DNA of 64,000 nucleotides, taken from NCBI RefSeq assembly GCF_048544455.1, contig NC_133530.1, positions 19,397,748-19,461,747 on the forward strand, written 5' to 3'. The notes beneath the pieces were generated by a model. It was not told where the DNA came from. It was given only the letters and a program-made list of their open reading frames with translations, and did not search any database. This document shows, piece after piece, positions 34,400 through 45,881 of this stretch; positions within the stretch are counted from its first letter, which is position 1, and each line of letters begins with the position of its first letter. A program made the translations under genes and the position numbers. This stretch comes from Silene latifolia (taxonomy: Eukaryota; Streptophyta; Magnoliopsida; Caryophyllales; Caryophyllaceae).

Positions 34400-37300
34400 T
34401 CTCCAAGCAATTATAGTCTTTGCCTTGGTTGGTGGTGGGGGACTTTAATCAAATTCTGTTTGGGGATGAGAAGAGGGGTGGAGCTGTGCGATCACAAGGT
34501 GAGATGAATGAGTTCAGGGATGCTTTGGATAGCTGTGACTTAATGGATATCGGTTATACTGGAGAACCGTTCACCTGGTGGAATAAACGGAGCGAACCAG
34601 ATGATATTTTTGAACGCCTAGATAGAGCTGTTGCAACCCCTGGCTGGGTCGAATTATTTCATAACATTGTGGTACACCATCTTGGATGGGAGACCTCTGA
34701 CCATGTTCCTCTTAAGCTGTCCAGAGCAGTTGCGGCAAACAGAAGGAAAAAGCGCCAGTTTAGGTTCGAGGACATGTGGACAACTTCGGAAAATTGTGAA
34801 GGGGTTGTGCGGGATTCTTGGGAGACGGGTTGCTGGGAGGGAAATGAACTGCAGGTCGTGGAAAATATTAAGTGCTGTGCCGGGGCTTTGCTGGAGTGGA
34901 GCAAGAAGGAGTTCGGGGATCTGAAGAGACGGATGGGGGAGATTAGAAAACGCATCTGTTTCCTGGATACGTGTAGGCCCACGACTGAAATGGTGGAGGA
35001 AAGAAGGGGGTTGAGGGAGGATTTTGACAGATTAGCAGCGCAAGAGGAAATCTACTGGAGGCAAAGATCAAGGATACAATTCATGAAGGAGGGAGATCAG
35101 AATACAAGTTTCTTTCATATTAAAGCCTCTACCCGTAAGCGCAGGAATAGGGTGATCAAATTACTTAAAGAGAATGGGGAATGGGCCACGGAGGAGACTG
35201 ATATTGAGAATACGGCATATGGGTATTTCAGAGACTTATTCACCACTTCTAATCCGAGCAATATTGATACAGTTCTTCAGTGGATGAACCCGAAAGTGGA
35301 TGACAATATGAATGAGATGTTGCGGCAGCCTTTTACTGGGGCAGAAGTTAAACAAGCGCTTGATCAGATGCACCCCCACAAAGCGCCGGGTCCGGATGGT
35401 ATGAACGCTTATTTTTTCAAAACATATTGGCATATTGTCGGGTCGGATGTCATTAAGTTAGTCATTGGTTGTTTGGAAGGCAGAGTGGACATGTCAAACA
35501 TTAATAAGACTCACATTGTCTTAATCCCGAAAAAGCAGAATGCCCAATCTATGCACGAGTTCAGACCAATTTCTTTATGCAACGTGATATATAAGTTGGT
35601 GGCGAAGGTGATAGTTAATAGAATGAAGGGTATACTAGGCGACTTAATTTCAGAAGAGCAAAGCGCCTTTATACCAGGGCGACTTATATCAGATAATGCT
35701 ATGATCGCGTTCGAAGTGTTCCATCATCTAAAATCACAACGTAAAGGAGCTCAAGGCAATATGGCTTTCAAACTTGACATGAGCAAAGCTTACGACCGTA
35801 TCGAGTGGAGTTTTTTGGAAAGGGTTATGAGAAGGATGGGGTTTGAGAACGAGTGGGTAAACAAAGTGATGAGGTGTGTATCGACGGTTACATCATCCGT
35901 GGTAGTCAATGGTAAACCAACGCAAATTTTATATCCGGGACGTGGTTTGAGGCAAGGAGATCCGCTCTCGCCGTACTTGTTTATTATATGCGCGGAGGCC
36001 TTCTCAAATCTCATATCGAGAGCAGTTCACCAAAAGGCTATCGATGGTATTAAAATATGCCGTAATGCTCCCACCCTAACCCATTTATTCTTCGCAGACG
36101 ATTCTATTATTTTCTGTAAAGCGAACAAGAGAAATGCAGAGACCGTGATGAATATTATAAGAACTTATGAAGAAGCCTCTGGACAACGGGTTAATGTAGA
36201 AAAATCCGAGGTCTTTTTCAGTCCAAACACGGGGGCTGTTGTGCGGGCTGAGGTGGGTGCTGAACTTGGAGCGAAAGTTGTGAATTGTCCGGGAAAGTAT
36301 TTGGGTTTGCCCGCTACTGTCGGAAAAAGAAGAAATGAAGCGTTTGGGCATCTCAAGGAACGGATATGGAAAAAGCTTAAAGGGTGGAAGGAGAAATTAT
36401 TATCCTTTGCAGGGAGGGAGATCCTTATTAAGGCCGTGGCCCAATCGATCCCCACCTATCACATGGGTTTATTTAAAATTCCGACCACCTTTTGTGCGGA
36501 TTTGGACAGTGCTTTGGCTCGGTTCTGGTGGGGTTTCAAAGATGATAAGAGACATATCTTTTGGGTCGCTTGGAAGAAACTTTGCAAGAGCAAGAGAGAC
36601 GGCGGAATGGGCTTTCGGCATCTTGAGGCGTTTAACTTAGCAATGCTAGGGAAACAATTATGGCGACTATCAAATCGACCAAGCTCCTTAGCAGCTCGGC
36701 TGATGAAAGCACGTTATTATCCTCAATCGAGTCCTTTTGAAGCGAGCTTGGGCCATCATCCTTCCTATATATGGCGTAGTTTGCTGGAGGCGCAATGGGT
36801 TGTGAAGAAGGGGTCGCGGTGGCTCATTGGTAACGGGGAAAAAATTAAATTTTGGACCGACGAGTGGAAATGCACAGGCCCTTCTTTTCGGCTCTGGTCA
36901 CCAAGAAGGCTTCATGAGGATCCTCTGGTAGCCGATATGCTGGGTGATAGTGGATGGGATGAAGAGAAAGTAAGGGATCGCCTAATCGAGGCGGAAGCTG
37001 ATGAGGTTTTAAAAATTCCTATTAATATAGAACGAGGCGAAGATAAGCGGATATGGCACTACGACAAGGATGGTGACTATTCGGTCAAAACAGCATATCA
37101 TTTCATTAGGTGGTCGTTGGATAGTAATCAAGCTACGACTAGTGGCAGTTCCTCGAATGAGTTCTGGCGACAACTTTGGCACCAGAAAATTCCGCCTAAA
37201 GTTCGATCCTTCCTATGGCGAATGTGTAGTGGGGCTTTGCCTAGTGGTGCCAATTTGCAAACCCGAGTCAAGGAAGTGGACCCGACATGTTGTAGATGTG

Positions 37301-38170
37301 GTAGGGAAGTCGAGACTGATTTACACGCTATTGTACAATGTCCCCTGTTAAAGGATATTTGGTCTGTGGCGGGTGTGGATGTCGAGGAGGATATGGGAGT
37401 GTATAGGACGATGAAAGATTGGACAGCTTGGATCATGGGGAGACGAAAGGAGGAGGTCACATGTCGAATGCTGATGATCGCTTGGGCAATTTGGAATGAT
37501 AGGAATACGATTCTGCATGGAGGCGAGGCCGAAAACCCGCTCCTTCTGGCGGAGAAGACATGTAAGTACCTTGTTGCGTACACTGATATTAATGATGAGG
37601 GAAGACGCACGGAAAAGGGGTGCAGTGGCATTAACGTTGAGAGATGGAAACCTCCGCATTCCGGAGCATGGAAGATAAACGTCGACGCTGCTACCTTAGG
37701 GTCCAAGGGATGTGGGTTAGGGGTTGTTATTCGGGATCATAATGGGCACGTGGGGAGGGCTGCTGTCCGGCAGGTGCGGCACTGCTGGGAACCAGCCATT
37801 GCTGAAGCCAAGGCGGCTCTTTTCGGTCTTCAGGTGGCGGGGCAAATGGGGTTGGAAGATGTGGTCCTTGAATCCGATTCGCTGCAGCTGGTGGAGCTAT
37901 TACGGAATAACAAAAAGCCTGATAACTATATGGGAAATATTGTCTATGATATTACCCATTTTGCTGGAAATTTTAGGTCGGTTAGCTTTGTTTTCGTAAG
38001 ACGGTCGGGTAACAAAGCTGCGCATTCCATGGCTCATTACCTTCCCCTTTCTTACGATACGAGAGTTTGGGTTGACGTAGTTCCTGATTGTATTGGTGAC
38101 TTGGTTTCTGCCGACTTTGTATCGGCTTTTATTCAATAATAATCGCTTTTCCCCCTCAAAAAAAAAAAAT
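34400..38170 (+). mobile_element. 5'-truncated L1-type LINE with RNase H
   Basis: The element begins in the middle of the endonuclease domain, lacks ORF1 and the endonuclease N-terminus, and ends with an A-tract at about 38158-38169 after the stop at 38139. The single long open frame and clean A-tail suggest a young insertion. The exact 5' border and target duplication could not be fixed. Confidence 0.85.
34420..38139 (+). CDS. L1 ORF2 protein, 5'-truncated: endonuclease C-part, reverse transcriptase, zinc region, RNase H
   Basis: 1239 codons without a stop. Residues 1-95 hold the C-terminal half of the apurinic-type endonuclease (WLVVGDFNQIL, DRAVATPGW, SDHVPL). Residues about 320-600 are the reverse transcriptase: KAPGPDGMNAYFF, FRPISLCNVIYKLVAKVI, AFIPGRLISDN, FKLDMSKAYDRIEW, RQGDPLSPYLF and the catalytic FFADDSIIF. 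About 890-1000 is the zf-RVT region (YSVKTAYHF, FWRQLWHQKIPPKVRSFLWR, CCRCGREVETDLH). About 1090-1230 is a plant-type RNase H (INVDAATLG, AKAALFGLQ, LESDSLQLV). The protein would nick and reverse-transcribe at target sites if complete. The first methionine is internal to the domain, so no normal start exists. Frame integrity is unusual for a truncated copy. Confidence 0.9.
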   Translation: MPWLVVGDFNQILFGDEKRGGAVRSQGEMNEFRDALDSCDLMDIGYTGEPFTWWNKRSEPDDIFERLDRAVATPGWVELFHNIVVHHLGWETSDHVPLKLSRAVAANRRKKRQFRFEDMWTTSENCEGVVRDSWETGCWEGNELQVVENIKCCAGALLEWSKKEFGDLKRRMGEIRKRICFLDTCRPTTEMVEERRGLREDFDRLAAQEEIYWRQRSRIQFMKEGDQNTSFFHIKASTRKRRNRVIKLLKENGEWATEETDIENTAYGYFRDLFTTSNPSNIDTVLQWMNPKVDDNMNEMLRQPFTGAEVKQALDQMHPHKAPGPDGMNAYFFKTYWHIVGSDVIKLVIGCLEGRVDMSNINKTHIVLIPKKQNAQSMHEFRPISLCNVIYKLVAKVIVNRMKGILGDLISEEQSAFIPGRLISDNAMIAFEVFHHLKSQRKGAQGNMAFKLDMSKAYDRIEWSFLERVMRRMGFENEWVNKVMRCVSTVTSSVVVNGKPTQILYPGRGLRQGDPLSPYLFIICAEAFSNLISRAVHQKAIDGIKICRNAPTLTHLFFADDSIIFCKANKRNAETVMNIIRTYEEASGQRVNVEKSEVFFSPNTGAVVRAEVGAELGAKVVNCPGKYLGLPATVGKRRNEAFGHLKERIWKKLKGWKEKLLSFAGREILIKAVAQSIPTYHMGLFKIPTTFCADLDSALARFWWGFKDDKRHIFWVAWKKLCKSKRDGGMGFRHLEAFNLAMLGKQLWRLSNRPSSLAARLMKARYYPQSSPFEASLGHHPSYIWRSLLEAQWVVKKGSRWLIGNGEKIKFWTDEWKCTGPSFRLWSPRRLHEDPLVADMLGDSGWDEEKVRDRLIEAEADEVLKIPINIERGEDKRIWHYDKDGDYSVKTAYHFIRWSLDSNQATTSGSSSNEFWRQLWHQKIPPKVRSFLWRMCSGALPSGANLQTRVKEVDPTCCRCGREVETDLHAIVQCPLLKDIWSVAGVDVEEDMGVYRTMKDWTAWIMGRRKEEVTCRMLMIAWAIWNDRNTILHGGEAENPLLLAEKTCKYLVAYTDINDEGRRTEKGCSGINVERWKPPHSGAWKINVDAATLGSKGCGLGVVIRDHNGHVGRAAVRQVRHCWEPAIAEAKAALFGLQVAGQMGLEDVVLESDSLQLVELLRNNKKPDNYMGNIVYDITHFAGNFRSVSFVFVRRSGNKAAHSMAHYLPLSYDTRVWVDVVPDCIGDLVSADFVSAFIQ

Positions 38171-38245
38171 AGTATAAAATAAAATAAAAACTCTCACCTA
38201 ACAATAAGTCAAAGTAAAGTGAAATTAGATAAATTTCCCAACTCC

Positions 38246-38370
38246 ATTATAAATAATCATAAAAAACCCTAACGTTTTACTCTATTTTTGTTCCCTATAA
38301 CGTTGTGCAATTTGTTTTACTGTCTCCTCACAAGTACTCAATTCCTCTCGTCAATCAGGTAATTTCTCAC
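38246..38370 (+). promoter_or_regulatory. TATA-like element and leader of the WNK gene
   Basis: TTATAAATA at 38248-38256 is followed about 30 bp later by a leader-like stretch. A good donor (AATCAG|GTAATTTC at about 38359) and pyrimidine-flanked acceptors before 38693 suggest a 5' UTR intron of about 280-330 bp, common in plant WNK genes. Confidence 0.5.
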
Positions 38371-38692
38371 CCTCTCTACCTTTTTTTTCTCCTTTTTTTT
38401 CTTTTTTACTATTCTGTTACAATTACAATTATAATTATAAATTTCTATGATTTATATTAAGGTGGTGCAATATTGATTAAAGATTAAATAGGGTTTAAGA
38501 CGGTTTTAGACAAGAGTTTGTGTAAAACGGATTATTGTAAACCATTTTGTTAATTTTCATTAGGGATATTTATGGTGCAGTATTGATTGTTGATTCTTGC
38601 AAAGTTTATTATTTGGCTAGTAAAATAAAATTATTATTGTAGTTAAGGTGAAAGTTGAGAACACTGAAACAATTTCACTAAAATATTCACAG

Positions 38693-40214
38693 ATGGCAAT
38701 AGAGGAATCGGATATGGATCTGGCAGATCCGGACTCTGAGCCATTTGTGGAGGTCGATCCAACCGGGAGGTATGGCCGGTACAAGGAGCTTCTAGGGGCG
38801 GGGGCGGTCAAGAAGGTATACCGAGGATTTGATCAAGAAGAAGGCATAGAGGTAGCATGGAACCAAGTGAAATTAAGCAAATTTAGTGACGACCAGGTTA
38901 TGATAAATAGGTTATTTTCCGAGGTTAGGCTCTTAAAAAAATTGAAGAACAAGAATATAATTATGTTGTACGCTGTATTTGAAAATACAGCGCACAATAC
39001 CCTTAATTTCATTACGGAAGTGTGTACGTCCGGAAATTTAAGGGAGTATAGGAAGAAGCATAGACATGTTTCTTTGAAGGCTTTGAAGAAATGGTCTAGG
39101 CAGATTTTAAGAGGGTTGGAGTATTTGCATACTTCGGAGCCATGTATCATTCATAGAGATCTTAACTGCAGTAATGTTTTTGTCAATGGTAATACTGGTC
39201 AGGTATGAATCTACTTTTTTTTTTTTAGTTCCAATTTATTATGTATCTCATGTTTAGATTTCATTGTCATGGTCCCCTGTAAATTAAAACTATTGTCATA
39301 ATTGTGTACAGGAATTTGTCCGGTTGTATATACAAATTCAATGAGTGTTGTGGAGCTTTGTTACAAAGTTGTCGGACTCTATTAATAACAAAATTATCGA
39401 GTTATGATACAAAGTTGTTGAGCTTAACAGAATAAATATCAAGCTCAATAATTTCGTAAAATAGCTCAATAACTTGTAAAATGACTCAACAACTTTGTGT
39501 GAGAGCTCGAAAATTTTGACGCGGTTGTACATAGTTATTATATAACTAGTGTAGAATAGTATTTATGTGTGATAACCGTAATCTATTTCGTATGTGATAA
39601 CATTTTTTTAGATTGAAATCAAGTGTATTTATTACTAAATAGTTTGATACTCATGCTTAATTTGGTTCCTTTTTTTAATGAAACGCAGTGTGGAGTAGTA
39701 TAAGTACATTTTTTTTTTAATTTTTTTTTTTTTTGTAAAATTAGGAAGAATCTACATTTTTTTGTAAAATTAGTAAGAATCAAATTACAATTAATATATG
39801 GTTAATTGTATACCTTGACATATATAGGTAAAGATTGGTGATTTGGGTTTAGCAACAATTGTTGGAAAGAGTCATGTGGCACATACTATACTCGGAACGC
39901 CGGAGTTCATGGCTCCAGAGCTCTATGATGAAGATTACACCGAGTCGGTTGACATTTACGCGTTTGGAATGTGTGTACTTGAAATGGTGACCATGGAAAT
40001 ACCATATAGTGAATGTGATAATGTAGCTAGGATATACAAGAAAGTCACCGGGGGAGTAAGACCAGACTGCCTTAAGAAAGTTAAGGATCCGGAAGTGATG
40101 GCATTTATCGAGAAGTGTCTTGCTCAGCCTAGGGTTAGACCTTCTGCCACTGAGCTCCTTGCCGATCCTTTCTTTGATTGCCTTGTTGATGATGATGACA
40201 ACGAGGAAGAGTAG
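38693..40214 (+). CDS. WNK11: WNK-family serine/threonine kinase, WNK11 type
   Basis: Two coding exons: 38693-39202 and 39828-40214; 298 residues, near the 314 I recall for Arabidopsis WNK11. After a short acidic N-terminus the kinase domain starts [20 protein letters not shown]. The WNK hallmark is clear: the usual beta-3 lysine is replaced (EVAWNQVKL) and a lysine sits in the glycine loop strand (GAVKKVYR). Other motifs: [15 protein letters not shown] (catalytic loop), GDLGLA in place of DFG (as in plant WNKs), [31 protein letters not shown], and [13 protein letters not shown] near the end, followed by an acidic tail. Short WNKs lack the long regulatory C-terminus. Family roles include ion homeostasis, flowering time and G-protein/ABA signalling. 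The start is the first ATG in frame after the leader intron. The gene appears intact. Confidence 0.93.
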
Positions 40215-40241
40215 TGTCAAGCCTTCGGATTTTAGTTGAAG

Positions 40242-40373
40242 GTTGTGATTTCTTAGTTGTTATTTTAGCTAGTAGCTAGCTAATATGTTTGTTATTTTAG
40301 CTAGGTTGTGATTTCTTAGTTGTTATTTTAGCTAGTAGCTAGTAGCTAGCTAATATGTTTGTTGATCTAAGTT
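40242..40373 (+). repeat. 63-bp tandem duplication in the WNK 3' UTR
   Basis: GTTGTGATTTCTTAGTTGTT and the following TAGCTAG-rich part occur at 40242 and again at 40305, nearly identical, with an extra TAGTAGC slip in the second. It likely lies in the 3' UTR. Confidence 0.8.
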
Positions 40374-40834
40374 GTTTTGTTGCTTCCCGGAGTTGCTTCT
40401 CCAATTGTAAATAGAAACCTCCGGAGTTAATAAATACGGAATACTCTTATTTGATAGTCAATTCTGGTGAAAAAAATAAAAAATTGGTTTGCGTTTAATT
40501 TGATGGGCACTTGTGTTGTACTAAAATACTTTTTTTTTTTTATTCTCAAGCCTTCCTACCTTACTGGTTTATGAAACCTTTACATTTCGCTTTCTTATCT
40601 CCATCCTATCTTAACCTCCATCTTCTCTAACATAGTAACATATACTAATATTAATAATCATAATTTCACCGCTCCAACATCTATAAATATTATTAAAAGA
40701 CTACCCTAAAATGACCAATTAAAGCCACGTAGACAATGCCACATGTCAAAAATTATTATGACATGACAGAAATTTAATTGTGACATAGCACTAATCTATA
40801 CAATGTAAATTTACTAAATTAACCCTTATATATA
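40374..40834. other. WNK 3' flank up to the Helitron border
   Basis: No gene. AT-rich, possible poly-A signals (AATAAA-like at about 40428). Ends in a TATATATA run directly outside the Helitron terminus. Confidence 0.45.
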
Positions 40835-40866
40835 CTAGTCGTTGCGCCGCGCCCTCCCGGGCGCGG
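40835..40866 (-). other. Helitron 3' terminus: hairpin plus CTAG
   Basis: The plus strand shows CTAG (40835-40838), 8 nt spacer, then CCGCGCCC/TCCC/GGGCGCGG (40847-40866). Hairpin and spacing fit the canonical CTRR terminator of rolling-circle transposition. Confidence 0.85.
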
Positions 40867-42456
40867 AGCCCCGATTTGTGGTTCTGTGCGTAGTAAGATT
40901 TGTGGGAACTCTGCGAATTTTTAACTGTTCTGTGCATAGTACATTTTGTGTATAAGCTCCTCGTTTTAGGGTAATAAAGTCGAGGTTATAATGCACGCTT
41001 GTCTGCAGTTTTAGCTCTGAGATTATGATGTGCCAAAGCAAACATTGCAGAGAAAGTGAATAGCATTGTTTTGTAGAAAAGACAGTTAATTATACATGAT
41101 AGTTAATGTCGAACTATTAGTCGTTGTTAACTAATTTAACACAACTGCCGAGAGGTAGTTATTACAAAACACCTTAATATTAGACGGCCACTGTTTTCCA
41201 ATGGCACAGTGGTTAATAAACTTGATAAAAACTTGCTAAGGTAGCTTAACCCTGTCTTGCTGTTTAGGTTTGGGAGATTTTCTTGACCACCCACTCTAGC
41301 TTCTGTGCTCTGGACAGAGCTGTGGTAGGTACGACTTGCACATACACTTTGTTTCTTTGAAATTTGGATTCAATGTACTTGAGATAGCTATACCGTTCCT
41401 GAAGATTCATAAGACATGTACATATACTGTAAGTTGTTAAGGTTCAGTTGTGTGCTATAGGCAGTATGGCACGGTGATTTACTACGGAAGTTACGAAATA
41501 TAAAAGCCATCGTGTAGACGAATGTTGTTACCTGTACAGGCATTGCATACAAGAGGGATGCTTCCATTTCCACAAGCTTTTCTGAACGTTGTTGCTCTTT
41601 CATGGACAAACATTACTCTTTCACGGACTTTTTGTCATTATTTTTCCATACCTTACCCTTTCTCCCAAAACACAAAATTAACATTCTCTCTCTAGTTCTC
41701 TTCCTCCCAAATTAATCAAATCTTTAAATTATTCAATTATAGACGTTAGTTCTCATGTCGATCATATTATAATTCTAGTTTATTACTTTATTAACCATGT
41801 TATATCAAATTAGAGAGCTTAATCTAATTTTGACTAATGAAATTAGGGTTTGAAGAATTTTTTGTGTTAAAATCAATGATACACGACATCTTAATTGACA
41901 AACAACCAAACAATAATCTGACCCAAAAGCAACTTTTAACTAAACGTGAATCTGGGTGGTATTTTAGCATAGATGTTTGTGGGAGTGTTTTAGCCTACCA
42001 TAACACCAATCGGCAAGAATGACAGTCAGTACCAAATTTTTTGAAATGCAAGCAAATGAATCTCAAATGTAAAACTTGAATAAACCAATTAATAAAATGT
42101 TTGTGCGGGGGTAAGCTTGAATGAACCATTTATTTTAGATGTTTCATCCTATGACAGAAGTGTGGAGTATGATGATTGTCTTGGAAAATTGATGTTTGTT
42201 TTTGTTTTTGTCGTCAGAATTGTGCGGAATTAAGTCTGTATACAGGGGATGCTTTGGTCATTTAGGTGGTGCGGCTGGTCTGGTGGTCTGGGAGAGAAGT
42301 GGGTGGGGTGGTCCGGTGGTCTGGCCATGTAGGGGAGGCGGCAGTGGGGGGACAACTGGTGGTTTGTTGGTGGAGGCGGATTTATAATTTGAGAGAATTT
42401 GTTAATAATGAAACAAAATGAAAAATTAGGGTGCAGAAATGGTAAGGGTATAATCG
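40867..42456. other. Helitron 3' non-coding part with a G-rich tract
   Basis: No coding unit is recognised. A G-rich plus-strand stretch at about 42246-42380 (GTGGGTGGGGTGG, GTAGGGGAGG, GTGGGGGG) could form G-quadruplexes. The rest is ordinary AT-rich sequence. Confidence 0.5.
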
Positions 42457-44521
42457 TCATTTATGTCCATGATTGAGTAAATCATGTACATGAATGAGCA
42501 TAACCCTTTCTGAATTGTCAGTGCTTACTGTAAAAGTGTACTTTCCTGACTCATCTTCTGCTTGGAATGTTATTGTCATTCTGTAAGCACAAAACAGCAT
42601 GTACATATGAACCCATGGTGCTGTGTGTTTGTGTTGTATGGAATGGGTGAGGGCAGTGCTGTTTTTTTACCGTGCTGTTGAGTTAACGTTGGTCGTACAA
42701 CATGCAGTGCATGTATACACAGAGCCCTTAGGGTTAGTGGTGCTTGTGCTACAAAAGCTACAACCAAGGTACAAGTGCACATCGTTTCTGTTAAAGTTGA
42801 TCAGCTTCACGTTTAGCCAGTGGGACTCTTCTTGTAAAGTGTTTTCAGCCTGTCATTTGAAGCAGTCATTAAACGTTAACTTTGATTGTTAGTGGATTTA
42901 AAAGGCGTCATTTGTATTTTTTTGAAAAAATGTTTGATGTGTTACTGAAGGCAGCATTCAAAGGGAAAGTTACCGTTTTTCCAAGGAGATTTCCAATGGT
43001 GGTTATCCTGCGGGTGCTTGGTGGATGGCGGCATTCAAAGATGTGTTGTCTTTTTGCAGTAAGCATGCCTTTGTTTTTCTCTGCCCTGTAATAATATAAA
43101 TAGCATGTTGTAAATGGCGAGCAACGCAAGCATCAACTGATGTAATTTGGTACTTACCAAGTCTTAAGTGAAACTGCTTGTTCGACTTGTGGATTTAAGA
43201 TTATGAATGAGGCGTGCGTTGTTGTGAGTGAGAAGCCTACAATATTTGAAACCCCATTTTTTTCGTCAGTAATTTGTATTTTTTTTTCTTCTTGGATACT
43301 AATTTACCAATACACAAGTAAAACCTTTTTGGTACGAGGGCATTAGAGCTGTAAAGCCAACGACTGGAAAGGTTGCTGCATGTGGGTGTAATGCTGTACA
43401 CTCTTGAATTGCCAGGTCTGTCCAGGCTGTTATCATCATTGCTTGTTTATGACTACAATTGGGAAGCGATTATTAGAAAGTTATTCGTTCGCTTAGGCGT
43501 TTTTATAAACAGTTTGCAGCTTAACAATAAATAGGCTACCTGTGATCAACAATTACCACCTCGCAGGCATCCGATGTTTGGTTGTTGTAGCTTCTTTCTT
43601 GGCGACTTGTGTCTACATATATAACAACTCCTAATACATCTGAAATCATACAAATAGTTAAATGACTTACTTCTTTTTTGGGGTGTGTTTCCTTTGTCGT
43701 TGTGTTTTACTCAATAAATTGAAATGCAGATTTGATTGCATTGCAGCTTACCGTAACGAGCATCAAGTGAGATTGTTTTGGGGATAGATCCAATTAATAC
43801 GTAATTAGTTATTTCAGGACCTTCTAGTTCGGTATGGGTTGGATAATGGTGTTGATATTGAAAAATATTTCATAAGTTTGATGTCCCGAACCGTCCGAAG
43901 AATCAGCAGGTATGGGTATAATACTGGCATTAGCAATGTCATATTCCTTGTTTTCTTGCATAACATCCTGAAAGGCTTCAAGGGATTCATTGAATAGGTA
44001 TGTGTTCATTATAGTGCCCTGCGGTGGCAGAGTAAGGTTTAGTTACTGTGGTATGCTGCGGTAAAGTTAAAATACGCATGGTTATATGTAACGCGATAGA
44101 TTCGGTGTGCAATAGTTTTAGTTATGGGGAAGACATTTGATTTTGAGAAGTTCAACAAAGCTCAATTGTTTGCAGACAGTAACATTTTTTTTTCCCAACA
44201 ATTATACATAGAACTGCTAACATTTTGGCGAGTTTATATCAAATATAATCAAGTGAAGCCACAATTGTCTGAACTTTTAAAGCAAGTAGTTTCACGATGT
44301 ATAGTGCTGTGATAGGCTAGGAGCCTAAGAGAATATTTTACAGACAAGAGTACTAAAGTATCTAAAAGGTACCTCTCCATCTTGGAAGGTGATTTCCGGA
44401 ATTCTACGGGGCTCCCACTTCTTGCGTAATGCACATTGGTTATATCAATGACTCGTACTTTAATAGTGTATGGACCAGTTGTGCCTGAGAATTTCCTGAT
44501 GTGCCTTCTTAAAGGTCTCAT
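42457..44521 (-). pseudogene. RPA1-like gene B of the Helitron (OB folds and zinc ribbon), frameshifted
   Basis: Exon-like blocks in gene order: about 44521-44373 (MRPLRRHIRKFSG, YTIKVRVIDI: OB fold A start), about 44020-43750 (EYDIANASIIPIP, EIFFNINTIIQPIP), about 43635-43535 (VLGVVIYVDTS, EVVIVDH), about 43480-43330 (MMITAWTDLA, FPVVGFTAL), about 43250-43155 (GFSLTTTHA), about 42780-42660 (zinc ribbon YLGCSFCST...YTCTACCT), about 42560-42457 (ESGKYTFTVSTD, then stop). The blocks match those of gene A one by one, so this is a paralogue. A one-base frameshift near 43825 separates IIQPIP from the following ELEGPEITNY. RPA binds single-stranded DNA; plant Helitrons commonly carry such genes. 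Damaged or misread. Confidence 0.65.
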
Positions 44522-45881
44522 AATGTTCTGCAGTAGATCAGAAATGTAAGCAATAAAATAGGTATGATTGGTTTTGAAGCAACGCTACATACACAGTACG
44601 AATATTGTATTCCTCATTAAGGTTTGCATATTGAACATTTTGTAAATTTTAGAAGTATTTTAGATTCAATATATTTGTGGTATACTATGTTATAGTCTGT
44701 TTGTGACTCACTGCTAACATCTTTTTGTTTTGTTTTTTTTTTTTTTTCAAAATAACGGTTAAACATGTGGATACCTTGGATAACTATGAGAAAAATGTGG
44801 ATGGTTGTCCCTACAATCTGTACTCTGTTGTTTGATTTTTTATAACAGTGTTTTGATATCCTTACAATCTGTGCCAAAAGCAGTATTTCATGCACTCTCT
44901 AGATTGTGTGGATGGTGATATTTATTGACTACTAACTCTATTTTGCCTGAATTTAGGGGATTGTGTTTTGAAGTGAAGGTGTGCAGTTAGATTACAACTA
45001 ACTGGTTAGATGTATGTGCAACTGCATGGTTTGCGCAGTAATAATACTATTACTTTTGTGTTAGTTGACTGTGCTTCTGTTTGTGTTATTTATTTTACAG
45101 TTAATATTTTTTCTTTCTGCAGCCTGTTTTGAAGTCGCATGAATTTGGTTTGGTGGACAGGGAGATCAATTAACAGTAGAGTTGATGAATGATTTTTTAA
45201 AATTAACCTTAGCATCTTAACGTTTAGACTTTAGTGCTAGAGCGATTCTTGTCTAGGTGAGGGGTTTTATATGACTTCCATATCTGATTGACAGATTTTT
45301 AAGGATGAAATCATTGGACTTTGAGAGGATGAACTGTTCTTATAAAGCTAATCGCCTGAAAAGTAATACTTGTAATAATTAGGAAAAGTTGATTGTTTGA
45401 GTTGGATGCAATACACGATTAATCCATACAACTAATCCGAACTTGATTCTTCGGTAGTTCTTTATACACAAAAGATCTGAGTTTTTTTGGTAGCATAAAC
45501 CCAAAATAAGAGACCTAATTCCAAAAGCAAATCTCAGAATGCTTTTGGTTGGAACACAATGCTTTGTATGCAAAAGTGTTCCCAAAATGCTACGGGTGCC
45601 CTATAGCCTTTATTTAACCATTCTGTTTTACCAGAATAGGTTAGGAGGTGCACCTTTGGGGTGTTATAAGTAGGGATACATGCATAGATACTATTTACAT
45701 TAAGCCATCAACATACGACTACGGATAGATCGTACCTAGGGTTCTTGGAAATGCGGTGAGCCGCTACCTATTTTTTTTTTCTTGGTAGGTGATGCGAACC
45801 TTGCTTATTATTGATACGTTTTGGAGTGTTCTGCGCTGGGGTTTTCGGTGTAGTTGCCGTTTTTTTCACTTTTGGGTGTTT
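44522..45881. other. Spacer between the two RPA-like genes
   Basis: No conserved coding block recognised; likely 3' part of gene A and promoter of gene B. AT-rich with a T run near 44732. Confidence 0.4.

Noticed and set aside
37128-37706. 192-codon minus-strand frame
   Set aside because: It is antisense to the well-supported LINE zinc and RNase H regions.
34360-38185. Target duplication of the LINE (TATAGTAT-like on both sides)
   Set aside because: The similar strings do not sit directly at both borders, so the match may be chance in AT-rich DNA.
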